A stretch of 64,000 nucleotides of DNA from Elusimicrobiota bacterium (GCA_023249675.1 JAHFCE010000011.1:1-64000), one strand, 5' to 3'. Numbered from the stretch's first letter, positions 1 to 8,585 are shown. The notes: generated by a model not told the origin, from the sequence alone. A program made the numbers and translations.

Positions 1-1
1 C

Positions 2-1033
2 GGCCTGGTTGGGGAGCGCACCTATCCCTTCAACCCCGGAGCGTCCGCGGTGGTCGCCGCCCGCGCCTTGGCCGCGCGTCTTGAAAAGGAAACGGGTCGG
101 GAGCCTGCCTTGCTTGCGGCGATTTCGCACCCGCCGGTCATGGGCGACCTGGCCCACCTCAATTTTGAGCTTGTGCGGCACGCGACCTTGGCTCTGCGTG
201 AGATTCGCGGCCGTCCCTGCCGCCCGCGCCTGGTCGTCGCCATCGATCCGTTCGCCCTCGACACGATCAGCGTCCTTGAAGAAGGTTTGTACGCGGGCTT
301 CATGGGAAGCTATCACATCGGCCTTGACCGATTGGCGCTGGGCCGCGGGCATCCCGGGCCCCTGATGTCGCCGCAGACCCGCTGGGACCGCATGCCGCTG
401 CGGCTCTTGAGACTTCTGGCCGAAGGCCGGGAGGTCGGCATGGTCCTGTCCGGCGGCGTTCCGGCGACGGGTCGCGTGCTGTACGGCGCGCGCGAGTGGG
501 CGCGCCGCGTGCGCGCCGAAGGGCCGCTGCGCGGCAAGCCCGCGCAGGTCCTCGAGTGCCTGCGCGCCGATCCGTCTTTCGCCCGCTTCGAGAAAGCCGC
601 CGATTCTCTCGTGCCGCTTCCGCGCCGGCCTTGGCGGCTGTTGGAAGCTTGGCTGATGACCGCTGCCGCGGGCCTTCTTCCGGGTGAAACAGCCGAGTCC
701 ACGGCGCGCGCGGTACTCGCCTGTTTGAAGGTTCCCGAGGAGGCGCGCGCCTCCTTGCTCGCTGGACTTTCCCGCGACATGACGCGCGAGACGCCCTCGC
801 GCCGCCGCCTGTTCCGCCTGCTCGTGGGCCGCGTGGCGCGCCGCCGTCCTCTTCTTTTGATCCCCGTGGTCCACCGGACCGAGCCGCTCGGCGTGTCGGA
901 GCGCGAGGCGTGGGGTGTGACGTGGGTCGGGCCGGGCCGCGCGCGCGTCGTCCGCGCCGGCACGCCCGATCAATTCGAGGACATGACGGCCGAAGAGCTG
1001 GCCGAACGGTTTACCCAGGAGCATTTCGCATGA
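2..1033 (+). CDS. Unknown protein, 5'-truncated by window edge
   Basis: The reading frame is open from base 2 to the TGA at 1031-1033, so the true start lies outside the window; a GTG at 50 is the first possible internal start. The visible 343 residues are rich in Ala, Arg and Leu and have no membrane segment or signal peptide. I recognise no family. Notable stretches are VVAIDPFALD (about residue 80) and GFMGSYHIGLDRLALG. Its stop overlaps the ATG of the next gene (ATGA), which points to translational coupling in one operon with the amidinotransferase-fold gene and the RlmM-like methyltransferase. The function is not inferable from sequence alone. Confidence 0.75.
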   Translation, partial: GLVGERTYPFNPGASAVVAARALAARLEKETGREPALLAAISHPPVMGDLAHLNFELVRHATLALREIRGRPCRPRLVVAIDPFALDTISVLEEGLYAGFMGSYHIGLDRLALGRGHPGPLMSPQTRWDRMPLRLLRLLAEGREVGMVLSGGVPATGRVLYGAREWARRVRAEGPLRGKPAQVLECLRADPSFARFEKAADSLVPLPRRPWRLLEAWLMTAAAGLLPGETAESTARAVLACLKVPEEARASLLAGLSRDMTRETPSRRRLFRLLVGRVARRRPLLLIPVVHRTEPLGVSEREAWGVTWVGPGRARVVRAGTPDQFEDMTAEELAERFTQEHFA

Positions 1034-1935
1034 GCGCCAACTTATACCGAGTCCTCGGCGACCTGAAGGGGTTCTCCCTTAGAAATTGCCCGCCGATGTC
1101 CGAGCCCTCGGGCGTGCTGATGTGCCCGCCCGAGTACTTCCAGGTTCTCTCCGCGAAAAATCCTTATATGGCGCGTCACATCGGAGACGTGAACCGCGAT
1201 AAGGCTCAGAAGCAGTGGGACGACCTCGTCGCCGCGTTTGCAGCCGCGGGCTGCAACGTCTCCGTTATAGCCGCCACGCCCGGCCTTGAGGACATGGTCT
1301 TCGCCGCCAACTCATCTCTGACCGGCACGCGCCCCGACGGCGAAAAAGTCGCCTTGATCTCCTCGATGCGGCACGCCTCCCGTCGTCGGGAGACCGAGGC
1401 GTTCGAAGTCTGGTACGAGGCGCACGGTTATCGGGTCGCGCGCCTGAAGTCCGGCGGCCATGAGGCCTTCGAGGGCTCGGGCGACGCGGTCTGGCACCCG
1501 GGCAAGCGCCTGATCTGGGGCGGCCACGGCTTTCGCACCGATCCCGCGATGTTCGAGCAGGTCGCGGAGATCTTCAAGACCCCCGTCATCCAACTCAAGC
1601 TCGTCAACGAACGTTTCTACCACCTCGACACGTGCTTCTGCCCGCTGACGCCCGAAGCGGTTCTCATTTACCCGTCGGCCTTCGACGCGGCGAGCCTCGA
1701 GCTCATTCTCAAGATTTTCCCCGTCGTCGTCACCGTGTCCGAGGCCGATGCCGTTTCGCGCATGGCCTGCAACGCGACGGTCTGGCGTTCGAAGACCGCG
1801 CTCATTCAGAAGGGATCCGACGCCGCGGCGGGCCATATGCGCGCGATGGGCCTTGACGTCGTCGAGGTGGACACCTCCGAATTCGTCAAGTCGGGGGGCA
1901 GCGTGTACTGCCTGAAGCAGTCTCTGTTCGGCTGA
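1030..1935 (+). CDS. Amidinotransferase-fold hydrolase (dimethylarginine dimethylaminohydrolase-like)
   Basis: The 301-residue protein resembles the DDAH/arginine deiminase (pentein) superfamily, whose members hydrolyse guanidino groups using a Cys-His pair. Visible signatures are LMCPPEYFQV near the N-terminus, a His in FYHLDTCFCPL (about residue 200) and a C-terminal GGSVYCLKQ carrying the likely nucleophilic Cys close to the end, as in DDAH. I chose ATG 1030 because it overlaps the previous stop (ATGA); the frame runs on upstream but only as a shadow of the preceding gene. The stop overlaps the next start (TGATG), so it sits mid-operon. Family membership is fairly secure; the substrate (methylarginine, arginine or another guanidino compound) is not. 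Confidence 0.8.
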   Translation: MSANLYRVLGDLKGFSLRNCPPMSEPSGVLMCPPEYFQVLSAKNPYMARHIGDVNRDKAQKQWDDLVAAFAAAGCNVSVIAATPGLEDMVFAANSSLTGTRPDGEKVALISSMRHASRRRETEAFEVWYEAHGYRVARLKSGGHEAFEGSGDAVWHPGKRLIWGGHGFRTDPAMFEQVAEIFKTPVIQLKLVNERFYHLDTCFCPLTPEAVLIYPSAFDAASLELILKIFPVVVTVSEADAVSRMACNATVWRSKTALIQKGSDAAAGHMRAMGLDVVEVDTSEFVKSGGSVYCLKQSLFG

Positions 1936-2900
1936 TGACGCTTCACCTGTGCCAGGCCGGCTACGAGGCCTTTCTCGTTAAGGAACTCGGCGGCGCCGTC
2001 GAAAAATCCGGACCGGGTTGGGTGCTGGGTCCCGACGGGCCGGGCGAGCTCTGCTTCGCGCACCTGTCGCTGAGGGCGCCCGTCCAGGTCGAGGGAAAAT
2101 CCTTAAACGCCCTAGCCGGCGCGATGGCGGACTATTTCACCGTGTCCACGAAGGATGAGCGCTTTGAAGGGCCATGGCCGTTCTGCGTCGAGTCCGCCGG
2201 CGATCCCGGCTTGAGCCGCCGCGCGAAGACGGCCGCCGAGGAATGCTTCGCCCGGGTGAAGGGGCGCATGTCGCGCGTCGCCAAGCTCGCCGTCCACGGC
2301 CGCCCCGGGCCGGGGCCGGCGCGGGGTTTTTTCGCCTATTTGCCCGCCTTCGACCGCGCTTATGTCGCGCGCGACGCGATCGCCGGAGGCCAGAGGCGGA
2401 TGGCCGACGATCCCCAGGCCCCGTCGCGCTCGTACCTGAAGGTGGAGGAGGCTTACGGCCTGATCGGACGCGAGCCTGCCGAAGGCGAGACCGTGACGGA
2501 CCTAGGCGCTGCCCCCGGCGGCTGGAGCTACAGCGCGGCCAAGCGCGGGGCTGTGGTCGTGGCCGTGGACAACGGCCCGCTCAAGGGCGGCGCGCTCCAT
2601 TCGGGTGTCACGCACAAGGCGGAGGATGCCTTTCGGTACGCCCCGGTGGAGCCGGCGACCTGGCTTTTCTGCGACATGGTCGAGGACCCCGACCGCGTCA
2701 CGGACTTGCTTGGGCGGTGGCTCGACCGCGGCTGGTGCCGGCGCTTCATCGTCAACTTGAAGTTCGGCCGGCACGACCCGCTGCGCGTGCTGGCTCGCGC
2801 CGAGGGTCTGCGGCCGCAATGCTCGCTGCTGCGCGCGCGCCACCTGTTCCACGACCGCGAGGAGCTGACCCTCGTGGGTGAACGCGTGCCGGGCGCTTGA
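1935..2900 (+). CDS. rlmM: RlmM-like 23S rRNA ribose 2'-O-methyltransferase
   Basis: This 321-residue protein has an N-terminal THUMP-like part (about 1-130) and a C-terminal Rossmann methyltransferase of the FtsJ/RlmM type. RlmM methylates the ribose of C2498 in 23S rRNA using S-adenosylmethionine. The SAM motif is VTDLGAAPGGWSY (about residue 190), preceded by PSRSYLKVEEAY, which holds the first catalytic Lys of the K-D-K-E tetrad. WLFCDMVEDP gives the Asp and FIVNLKFGR the second Lys. The start at 1935 overlaps the upstream stop. It is slightly shorter than E. coli RlmM (366 aa). A more general FtsJ-like specificity is possible, but the motif layout favours RlmM. Confidence 0.8.
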   Translation: MTLHLCQAGYEAFLVKELGGAVEKSGPGWVLGPDGPGELCFAHLSLRAPVQVEGKSLNALAGAMADYFTVSTKDERFEGPWPFCVESAGDPGLSRRAKTAAEECFARVKGRMSRVAKLAVHGRPGPGPARGFFAYLPAFDRAYVARDAIAGGQRRMADDPQAPSRSYLKVEEAYGLIGREPAEGETVTDLGAAPGGWSYSAAKRGAVVVAVDNGPLKGGALHSGVTHKAEDAFRYAPVEPATWLFCDMVEDPDRVTDLLGRWLDRGWCRRFIVNLKFGRHDPLRVLARAEGLRPQCSLLRARHLFHDREELTLVGERVPGA

Positions 2901-2926
2901 AAGTCGGTCTCTCGCGGGGTTATACT
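2897..2926 (+). promoter_or_regulatory. Sigma70-type promoter, TTGAAA-N18-TATACT
   Basis: The -35 box TTGAAA is at 2897-2902 and the -10 box TATACT at 2921-2926, with an 18-bp spacer. The next ATG (2933) begins 7 nt after the -10 box, about where transcription should start, so the mRNA is predicted to be leaderless or nearly so. Confidence 0.65.
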
Positions 2927-2932
2927 ACGGCC

Positions 2933-3325
2933 ATGACACCACGACGACTGCTCCTTCTTTTGCTCGTTTTGACCCTGCCGTTCGCCGTCCCCGCGCGGTC
3001 GGCGCGCGCCGAGGATAAGCCCGTCAAGGGCGCTGACACAAAGACCGCCCCGAAGCCCGCGAAGAAAAATGAGGCGAAGAAGCGGCCGGCGCAGAAGAAG
3101 CCCTACGACTACGACCAGTCCAAGTATAAATCGCTCCGACCCGCGCAGACATCGACCTACAAGTTCAACGCGAAGGGCGAGCCGATCGGCGCGGAAGAAA
3201 AGAAGTCGGCGGCGAATAAAAAGAAGCGCTCCGAGCCGCCCGAGGCGGGGTCGAAGGACGCGTCCGCGGCCTGCGGTTCGGCGGAGAGCTGCGCCGAGAA
3301 GAAGATCGAGACCGACGCGCTTTAA
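2933..3325 (+). CDS. Small secreted lysine-rich protein
   Basis: The 130-residue product starts with a textbook signal peptide: MTPRR, a run of Leu, then a small-residue cleavage region (about residue 27, ARSARA). The mature part is low in complexity, full of Lys, Pro and Ala, with two Cys near the C-terminus. No catalytic domain is visible. A TTG start at 2897 is open in frame but falls inside the -35 box of a good promoter, so ATG 2933 is chosen. A basic periplasmic or surface protein is likely; I do not know its role. Confidence 0.7.
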   Translation: MTPRRLLLLLLVLTLPFAVPARSARAEDKPVKGADTKTAPKPAKKNEAKKRPAQKKPYDYDQSKYKSLRPAQTSTYKFNAKGEPIGAEEKKSAANKKKRSEPPEAGSKDASAACGSAESCAEKKIETDAL

Positions 3326-3351
3326 CCGGGAGAATCGTCCATGAGGCGCCG

Positions 3352-3552
3352 ATGAAGTTCGATCGCCTGCGTTGGGTCCTCCTTCCCGTGGCTGCGGTGA
3401 CCGCGCTCATCATGCTGTTCAAGGGCGCCACGCCCGGGCGGCTGGCGCTGTCTTCGGTCTGCGCGCTGGCCTGGTACGGGCTCTCCCGCCGCAAAGCGTA
3501 TTCGCTCGACCAGGATCGTTTCGCCGGCGGCAAGCTCGGCCGGCGTTCCTAG
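3352..3552 (+). CDS. Small membrane protein
   Basis: The 66-residue protein has one or two hydrophobic segments (WVLLPVAAVTALIMLF and LALSSVCALAWYGL) separated by a short basic loop, and ends in a basic tail. A purine-rich GAGGCGCCG precedes ATG 3352. It lies 26 nt after the secreted Lys-rich gene and probably shares its transcript. Its stop ends one base before the convergent gene on the other strand. No family recognised. Confidence 0.6.
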   Translation: MKFDRLRWVLLPVAAVTALIMLFKGATPGRLALSSVCALAWYGLSRRKAYSLDQDRFAGGKLGRRS

Positions 3553-3553
3553 G

Positions 3554-4387
3554 CTACTGGAAGAAGAGCAGTTCGGCGCCGAACTTATACTCGGCGTCGT
3601 CGACCGCGACGAGCTTCTCGCCGATGATCCGCTTGCCTTTGCCGATGAGGTACGCTTTGCTCTTCTCGAGCCGCCAAGCGAGGTCCTCCGGCGTCTTCGC
3701 GGCCAGGCTGGCGTAGCCGAGTTCGGGGCCGATGTAGACAAACAGCCACGGCTCCGGCTTCTGCACGACGCTCACGCCGGAGGCCTTGATGAGGTCCGCG
3801 TCGATGACGTTGCCGGGCTTGAGGACGCGGAGTTGCTTTTCGTGCTCGCGGACGGCCTCGGGCTTCGCCAGGTAGAGGATCGAGTAGGTGGGCAGGAGAA
3901 AGTCGAGGTTCACCACGCGCGCGGCGATCGGGGTCAGGCCCGCGGCGGATAGGGCCTGCTGAGCCGCGGCCATGTTGGCTCGCAGGCCCGCGTCGTCTTT
4001 CGGCGGGAATTGGCGGGGGTCGGCAAGAAAATCGCGGATCACGCGCCCATCCGCCGTGCGGTAGGGGAGTATGAAGATCTTGCCCTTGAAGGTTGGAGCT
4101 CCGGGCTCGATGCCGGCGTCCTTGAGGACCTCGGTCCAGTGGGCGGCGGCCTCGGCGAACTGCTCCGGGGTGTCGGCGTAGCCGAACAGGCAGTCCGCGC
4201 CGGCCTGGATGAGCATGTGTCCTTTCACGATGACGTCGGCCGGCCGCGGCTCAGGCACGGCGACCGCGGCTTTAGCGGCTCGCAACTCGGCGGCGCCGGT
4301 GAAGCGGAACGCGGGCAGCCCCGGGGTCTCGGCGAAGGCGGCCAGCGGCGATAGGAGCAAGGCGACGGCGGAGATCAGGTTCTTCAT
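3554..4387 (-). CDS. Secreted protein of unknown function
   Basis: The 277-residue protein begins with a signal peptide (MKNLISAVALLLSPLAAFA, cleavage near residue 20). The mature part looks like a compact soluble alpha/beta protein with no recognised catalytic motif. It is probably periplasmic or outer-surface. It stands alone on the minus strand, convergent with the small membrane-protein gene and divergent from the ChaN-like gene at 4662. An extended -10 box lies 6 nt before its ATG, so it too may be translated from a leaderless message. Confidence 0.7.
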   Translation of the reverse strand: MKNLISAVALLLSPLAAFAETPGLPAFRFTGAAELRAAKAAVAVPEPRPADVIVKGHMLIQAGADCLFGYADTPEQFAEAAAHWTEVLKDAGIEPGAPTFKGKIFILPYRTADGRVIRDFLADPRQFPPKDDAGLRANMAAAQQALSAAGLTPIAARVVNLDFLLPTYSILYLAKPEAVREHEKQLRVLKPGNVIDADLIKASGVSVVQKPEPWLFVYIGPELGYASLAAKTPEDLAWRLEKSKAYLIGKGKRIIGEKLVAVDDAEYKFGAELLFFQ

Positions 4388-4393
4388 GGCACG

Positions 4394-4402
4394 ATTTTAG
4401 CA
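4394..4402 (-). promoter_or_regulatory. Extended -10 promoter TGCTAAAAT
   Basis: Read on the minus strand, TGC-TAAAAT ends 6 nt before the ATG at 4387. There is no convincing -35 hexamer, as is usual for extended -10 promoters. The same nine bases precede the tRNA-Leu gene at 9563. Confidence 0.5.
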
Positions 4403-4516
4403 CATGACGGGCTTCTAACCCCTGACGGAGGGCGGGGCTTTTGGTGTGGGACCCGACGAGGCTTGGGTCGGTCATGATTCCCCGCGAAAACAAAAAAATA
4501 GATCAGAAAAAACTGG

Positions 4517-4550
4517 CGCTATTTACATCGCGCGCGAGATGTAAATAGCG
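4517..4550. terminator. 13-bp perfect inverted repeat in an AT-rich patch
   Basis: The arms CGCTATTTACATC (4517-4529) and GATGTAAATAGCG (4538-4550) are perfectly complementary around an 8-nt loop, followed by AATAAATTTT. The surrounding 4480-4590 region is far more AT-rich than the rest of the window. It lies between divergent genes, so a terminator has no obvious upstream client on the plus strand; an operator or a protein-binding site for the 4662 gene is equally possible. Confidence 0.4.
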
Positions 4551-4590
4551 AATAAATTTTAAGCATTATTTTTTAAAAAACGAAGGATTT

Positions 4591-4633
4591 CCTGTCGGTC
4601 CCAAAGGACTCTAGGTCCTTCGACCCCTGTCGG
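4591..4633 (+). promoter_or_regulatory. Possible structured leader upstream of 4662
   Basis: A hairpin AAGGAC (4604-4609), loop TCTAG, GTCCTT (4615-4620) is enclosed by GGTC (4597-4600) pairing with GACC (4622-4625). It is flanked by a direct repeat CCTGTCGG at 4591-4598 and 4626-4633. The element ends about 28 nt before the chosen ATG. It matches no riboswitch class I can name. A 5'-UTR hairpin or a paired protein-binding site are both plausible. Confidence 0.35.
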
Positions 4634-4661
4634 CGACGTGATTTCTCGACAAACTCAATCG

Positions 4662-5840
4662 ATGAGGCGTTTCGCTGGCTTGATCGTAGTTCTGCTCCTC
4701 GGATTCGGCGCGGCCGCTTCGGCCGCCGTGGTCGAGCGCCCGTCTCCATCGTTGAATGCCGCTGCCGCGCCCATGCCGGCTTTGTCGCTTGCGATGTTCG
4801 GGCCGGCGCCCGCCCTCCTTCCGGCGACGCCCGTTCCGGGCGCTGATTTTCCTCTGGTCTCGATCCCAGCCCAGGCGCTCGCGGCGCGGCTTCCGTCCGC
4901 GCCCGCCGCCCAGCCTCATGAGCGCGGCCCGCCCGGCGCGCGCGACTCCGATTTCTCATCCGTCGTTGCGCAAAGCGTCGCCGATACGGTTCATGACTGG
5001 AAAGTTCCTTCTGAGGAAATCCTCGCGGACCACGACGTGATCCTTGTGGGCGAGAGCCACCAAAGCCTCGCGTCCGTGACCGAGCTTGCGCGCGCCTTGC
5101 CGGGTCTGGCGAAAGCGGGCGTGAAGGTCCTCGGCATCGAAGGCCTCAAGCGTCCGAATCAGGAGGCCGTCGACGCTTATATCTCCGGCCGCGCGGACGT
5201 CCTGCCCGCCGAAGTGCTCTCTTTCTCGCCGCGCCGCCGCTCCGCGTTCGAGGCCTTGCTCAAGACCGCGCGCGAGACAGGCGTGCGGGTCGTCGCGCTC
5301 GGCATTCCGCTCGACGCGTGGGCGCGCCAAGTCGCCGAGCTTGCGGCCGCCCGGACCGGCGATCCATTCGAGACCTTCCTCCGCTCGCCCGGCGAGCAGC
5401 TTTACCGCGCGCAGGTCGGCTATGAGCCCGGCTACAATGAAGCCGTCGCCGAGGTTTATCTCACGCGTCGGAACCAAAGCATGGCTTCTTTCCTCGCCGA
5501 TGCGCTGATCGAGGGCGCCAAGGCCGTTGCACTCGCCGGGCAGAATCACGTCGCGGGCGCCGATGCCGTCACGCTCCAACTCGTCGGCGATCCGGGCCGT
5601 TGGGGCAGCGTGGGCACGGAGCTCGCGCGCCTAGGGCTGAGGGCCTTTTCTTTGACTTTGACCGGCGGCCGCTCTGTCGATGTCGACGGCGCGCAGGACG
5701 ATCGCGCCGCGCGGCCCGCCTCGCATGCGCTGGCAGCGAAAGCTTCGCCGGACGGCGCGCCTGCGTTCCAGAGGACCGGCGCCGACACGGGCCTCTACCA
5801 CGCGGGCGGAATGGTGCCCGCCTCGATGGTTGCCCACTGA
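4662..5840 (+). CDS. Secreted ChaN/Tiki-fold protein
   Basis: The 392-residue product has an N-terminal signal peptide (MRRFAGLIVVLLLGFG, cleavage after ASA), an Ala/Pro-rich linker to about residue 110, then a domain of the ChaN/TraB-Tiki/erythromycin-esterase superfamily. Visible family motifs are DVILVGESHQS (Gly-Glu-x-His), ARETGVRVVALGIPLD and the closing AGQNHVAGAD with a second His. ChaN binds haem; Tiki proteins are proteases; the motifs do not separate these. A GTG at 4638 is in frame, but ATG 4662 gives the better signal peptide. The last 70 residues after the domain look disordered. It is likely exported. Confidence 0.7.
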   Translation: MRRFAGLIVVLLLGFGAAASAAVVERPSPSLNAAAAPMPALSLAMFGPAPALLPATPVPGADFPLVSIPAQALAARLPSAPAAQPHERGPPGARDSDFSSVVAQSVADTVHDWKVPSEEILADHDVILVGESHQSLASVTELARALPGLAKAGVKVLGIEGLKRPNQEAVDAYISGRADVLPAEVLSFSPRRRSAFEALLKTARETGVRVVALGIPLDAWARQVAELAAARTGDPFETFLRSPGEQLYRAQVGYEPGYNEAVAEVYLTRRNQSMASFLADALIEGAKAVALAGQNHVAGADAVTLQLVGDPGRWGSVGTELARLGLRAFSLTLTGGRSVDVDGAQDDRAARPASHALAAKASPDGAPAFQRTGADTGLYHAGGMVPASMVAH

Positions 5841-5859
5841 GGGCGCGATTGGCTATTCT
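5830..5859 (+). promoter_or_regulatory. Promoter for pta, TTGCCC-N18-TATTCT
   Basis: The -35 box is at 5830-5835 and the -10 box at 5854-5859, with an 18-bp spacer. The ATG of the next gene (5866) follows the -10 box after 6 nt, predicting a leaderless message. The -35 box overlaps the end of the ChaN-like gene. Confidence 0.55.
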
Positions 5860-5865
5860 CCGGGG

Positions 5866-6888
5866 ATGACTACCGTTTTGAAGCGCGACATCGTCGCCGA
5901 CATCCGCCGCAAGGCCGCTGCGCTAAAGAAAAAAATCGTTCTGCCCGAAGGCGAGGAAAAACGGACGCTCCAGGCGGCCGCGATTCTGAAAAAGAACGGT
6001 CTCTGCGTGCCGATCCTCATCGGCAATCCCGAGAAAGCCCGCAAGACGGCCGCCGACAATGGCGCTGATATTTCCGGCATCGAGATCGTCGAGCCCGCCA
6101 GGGACGCCAAGTTCGCCGCGTACGCGTCTCAGTATTTCGAATTGAGAAAGCACAAGGGCATCACCGCGGAAGAAGCGAAAACCGCCGTGACGCAGCCGCT
6201 CGTCTACGGCGTGATGATGCTCCACAACGACCGGGTGGATGGATTTCTCTCCGGCGCGGATCATGCGACGGCCGACACGGTCAGACCGGCGCTGCATATC
6301 ATCAAGCCCGCCCCGGGCGTGCGCACGATCTCGAGCTTCTTCATCATGATTTTCCCGAGCCCGAAGCAGGGCGACGAGGGCGTGCTCATTATGGGTGACT
6401 GCGCGATCAATATCGATCCGGTGCCCGTGAAGCTCGCCAGCATCGGCATTTCCTCGGCGCGCATGGCGCGTGTGCTCACCGGCATCGACCCGCGCATCGC
6501 GTTTCTGTCTTTCTCGACGAACGGCTCGACCGACCATGCCCTCGTCACGGCCGTCAAGGAGGCCGTGCGCATCGCCAAGGAGAAGGCGCCGGACCTCGCC
6601 ATCGACGGCGAGATGCAGGCCGACGCTGCCCTCGTGCCCGAGATCGGACAGAAGAAGTTCCCCGGCTCGAAGGTGGCCGGCCGCGCGAACGTCCTCGTGT
6701 TTCCCGACCTGCAAAGCGGCAACATCGGCTACAAGCTCGTCCAGCGCCTGACGGGCGCCGAGGCCCTCGGGCCGATCATGCAGGGCTTCGCCAAGCCCGT
6801 CAACGACCTCTCGCGCGGCGCGTCCGTCGACGACATCGTCAACATGGCCTGCGTGACCGCGCTGCAGTCCGACCCGTCTCTGCGCTGA
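5866..6888 (+). CDS. pta: Phosphate acetyltransferase
   Basis: The 340-residue single-domain enzyme interconverts acetyl-CoA and acetyl phosphate, in acetate fermentation or assimilation. It matches the PTA_PTB family along its full length: KIVLPEGEEKRTL at the start, GFLSGADHATADTVRPALH (about 135-155), FFIMIFP, MGDCAINIDP and VFPDLQSGNIGYKL near the C-terminus. It is the short form without the DRTGG/CobB regulatory N-terminus. The frame is open further upstream, but ATG 5866 follows a promoter and matches the family start. It is separate from the PduL phosphotransacylase of the microcompartment operon, so the genome has at least two phosphotransacetylases. No ackA is visible. Confidence 0.95.
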   Translation: MTTVLKRDIVADIRRKAAALKKKIVLPEGEEKRTLQAAAILKKNGLCVPILIGNPEKARKTAADNGADISGIEIVEPARDAKFAAYASQYFELRKHKGITAEEAKTAVTQPLVYGVMMLHNDRVDGFLSGADHATADTVRPALHIIKPAPGVRTISSFFIMIFPSPKQGDEGVLIMGDCAINIDPVPVKLASIGISSARMARVLTGIDPRIAFLSFSTNGSTDHALVTAVKEAVRIAKEKAPDLAIDGEMQADAALVPEIGQKKFPGSKVAGRANVLVFPDLQSGNIGYKLVQRLTGAEALGPIMQGFAKPVNDLSRGASVDDIVNMACVTALQSDPSLR

Positions 6889-6899
6889 TCGCGGAGACT

Positions 6900-6908
6900 T
6901 GGTATAAT
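6900..6908 (+). promoter_or_regulatory. Extended -10 promoter TGGTATAAT
   Basis: A consensus TATAAT at 6903-6908 is preceded by TGG. The SulP ATG (6918) begins 9 nt after the box, so the leader would be only one or two bases. Confidence 0.55.
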
Positions 6909-6917
6909 CGGAGTCCG

Positions 6918-8585
6918 ATGTCGCCCTTCTTGACGCCTAAGATCGTCACCACCCTCAAGTCGTACGATCGGACCCAGCTCGTCCATGACCTCGTCGCCGG
7001 CCTCATTGTCGGCGTGGTCGCCATCCCGTTGGCCCTGGCCTTCGGCATCGCCTCGGGCGTGACCCCGGCCGAGGGCCTGTACGCCGCGGTCATCGGGGGC
7101 TTTCTCATCTCGCTGCTGGGCGGAAGCCGTGTTCAGATCGGCGGCCCGACCGGGGCCTTCGTGGTCATCATCTACGGCATCGTCTCGCAGTACGGGCGCG
7201 AGGCCCTCTCTATCTGCACCATCATGGCCGGCGTGATCCTCATCATCATGGGCGTCGCGCGGATGGGCAACCTCATCAAATGGATCCCCTATCCCGTCAC
7301 GACCGGATTTACCAGCGGCATCGCGGTCATCATCTTCTCCTCTCAGGTCAAAGACCTCTTCGGCCTGCGCATGGGCGCGGTCCCGCCCGAGTTCATCGAC
7401 AAGTGGGGCGCCTATTTCCGTGCTCTGCCCAGCGCCGACGCCGCGACCATGGCACTCTCCGCCGCGACTCTCGCGCTTCTCGTCTTCCTTCCGCGCCTGA
7501 CGAAAAAGATCCCCTCGCCCTTCGCGGCGTTGGTCTTCGCCACGGCGGCGGCCGCGCTCCTCGGACTGCCCGTGGAGACCATCGGCTCGCGCTTCGGCGC
7601 CCTTCCCCGCGGCTTGCCCATGCCGCACCTGCCGGCGCTGGATTTCAAGACGGCTGCGGGTCTGGTGCGTCCGGCGACGGTGGTGGCTCTTTTGGCCGCC
7701 ATCGAGTCCTTGCTCTCGGCTGTGGTGGCCGACGGCATGATCGGCGGGCGCCACCGTCCCAGCATGGAGCTGGTCGCTCAGGGCGTGGCCAACATCGTCT
7801 CCCCGCTTTTCGGCGGCATCCCGGTGACCGGGGCCATCGCGCGCACCGCGACCAATATCAAGAGCGGCGGCCGCACGCCGGTGGCGGGCATCACGCACGC
7901 CCTGGTCCTGGTCTGCGTGCTCCTCTTCGCGGGGCCGCTCGTGGCGCGCATCCCGCTCTGCTCTCTGGCCGCGATTTTGGTCATCGTCGCCTACAACATG
8001 AGCGAGTGGCACACCTTCGCTTTCCTGCTCAAGTCTCCGCGCTCAGATGTCGCGGTGCTCCTGACCACCTTCGGACTCACGGTGCTCGTGGATCTGACCG
8101 CGGCCGTGGAGATCGGGATGGTCTTGTCCGCCTTCCTCTTCATGAGACGCATGGCCGAGATGACCACCATCGACGCCGCGGTCGATGACCGTGGAGACGA
8201 GGAGGCGGGAGGGGGAGCCGATCGCGTCCGTTTGACCGTGCCCAAGGGCGTCGAGGTCTACGACGTCAGCGGCCCGCTTTTCTTCGGCGCCGCGGACAAG
8301 TTGGGCGAGGTTCTTTCCCAGATTCAGGACCCGCCCAAGGTTTTCATCCTGCGTTTGGGCGCGGTGCCGGTCGTGGACGCCTCGGGCCTGCACGCCCTGC
8401 GCGATTTCCAGGCCCGCTGCCGGCGCTTGGGAACGTCCTTGCTCCTCTGCGGGCTCCGGCCTCAGCCTCTGAAGGTCCTGAGGAGTTCGGGCGTCTTGGA
8501 AGAGTTCGACGCCTGGACCGCCGAGGACGACTTGGCCCAGGCGCTCAAGTCGATTGAGAAAAGCACCGCCTTGAGCAAGGTCTGA
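6918..8585 (+). CDS. SulP-family anion transporter with STAS domain
   Basis: The 555-residue inner-membrane protein carries a Sulfate_transp core of 10-14 hydrophobic segments (about 20-415) and a C-terminal STAS domain (about 440-545, with VPVVDASGLHAL). Family motifs include PLALAFGIASGVTPAEGLYAA and GPTGAFVV at the N-terminal half and GGIPVTGAIARTATN later. SulP proteins move sulfate, bicarbonate, dicarboxylates or other anions, with Na+ or H+. No carbonic anhydrase or sulfur-assimilation gene is adjacent, so the anion cannot be chosen from context. It has its own promoter and no overlapping partner. Confidence 0.9.
   Translation: MSPFLTPKIVTTLKSYDRTQLVHDLVAGLIVGVVAIPLALAFGIASGVTPAEGLYAAVIGGFLISLLGGSRVQIGGPTGAFVVIIYGIVSQYGREALSICTIMAGVILIIMGVARMGNLIKWIPYPVTTGFTSGIAVIIFSSQVKDLFGLRMGAVPPEFIDKWGAYFRALPSADAATMALSAATLALLVFLPRLTKKIPSPFAALVFATAAAALLGLPVETIGSRFGALPRGLPMPHLPALDFKTAAGLVRPATVVALLAAIESLLSAVVADGMIGGRHRPSMELVAQGVANIVSPLFGGIPVTGAIARTATNIKSGGRTPVAGITHALVLVCVLLFAGPLVARIPLCSLAAILVIVAYNMSEWHTFAFLLKSPRSDVAVLLTTFGLTVLVDLTAAVEIGMVLSAFLFMRRMAEMTTIDAAVDDRGDEEAGGGADRVRLTVPKGVEVYDVSGPLFFGAADKLGEVLSQIQDPPKVFILRLGAVPVVDASGLHALRDFQARCRRLGTSLLLCGLRPQPLKVLRSSGVLEEFDAWTAEDDLAQALKSIEKSTALSKV

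Noticed and set aside
6729..8012. Long antisense frame opposite pta and the SulP gene
   Set aside because: It is a high-GC shadow of two well-supported genes, rich in Arg, His and Asp, with no domain and no ribosome-binding site.
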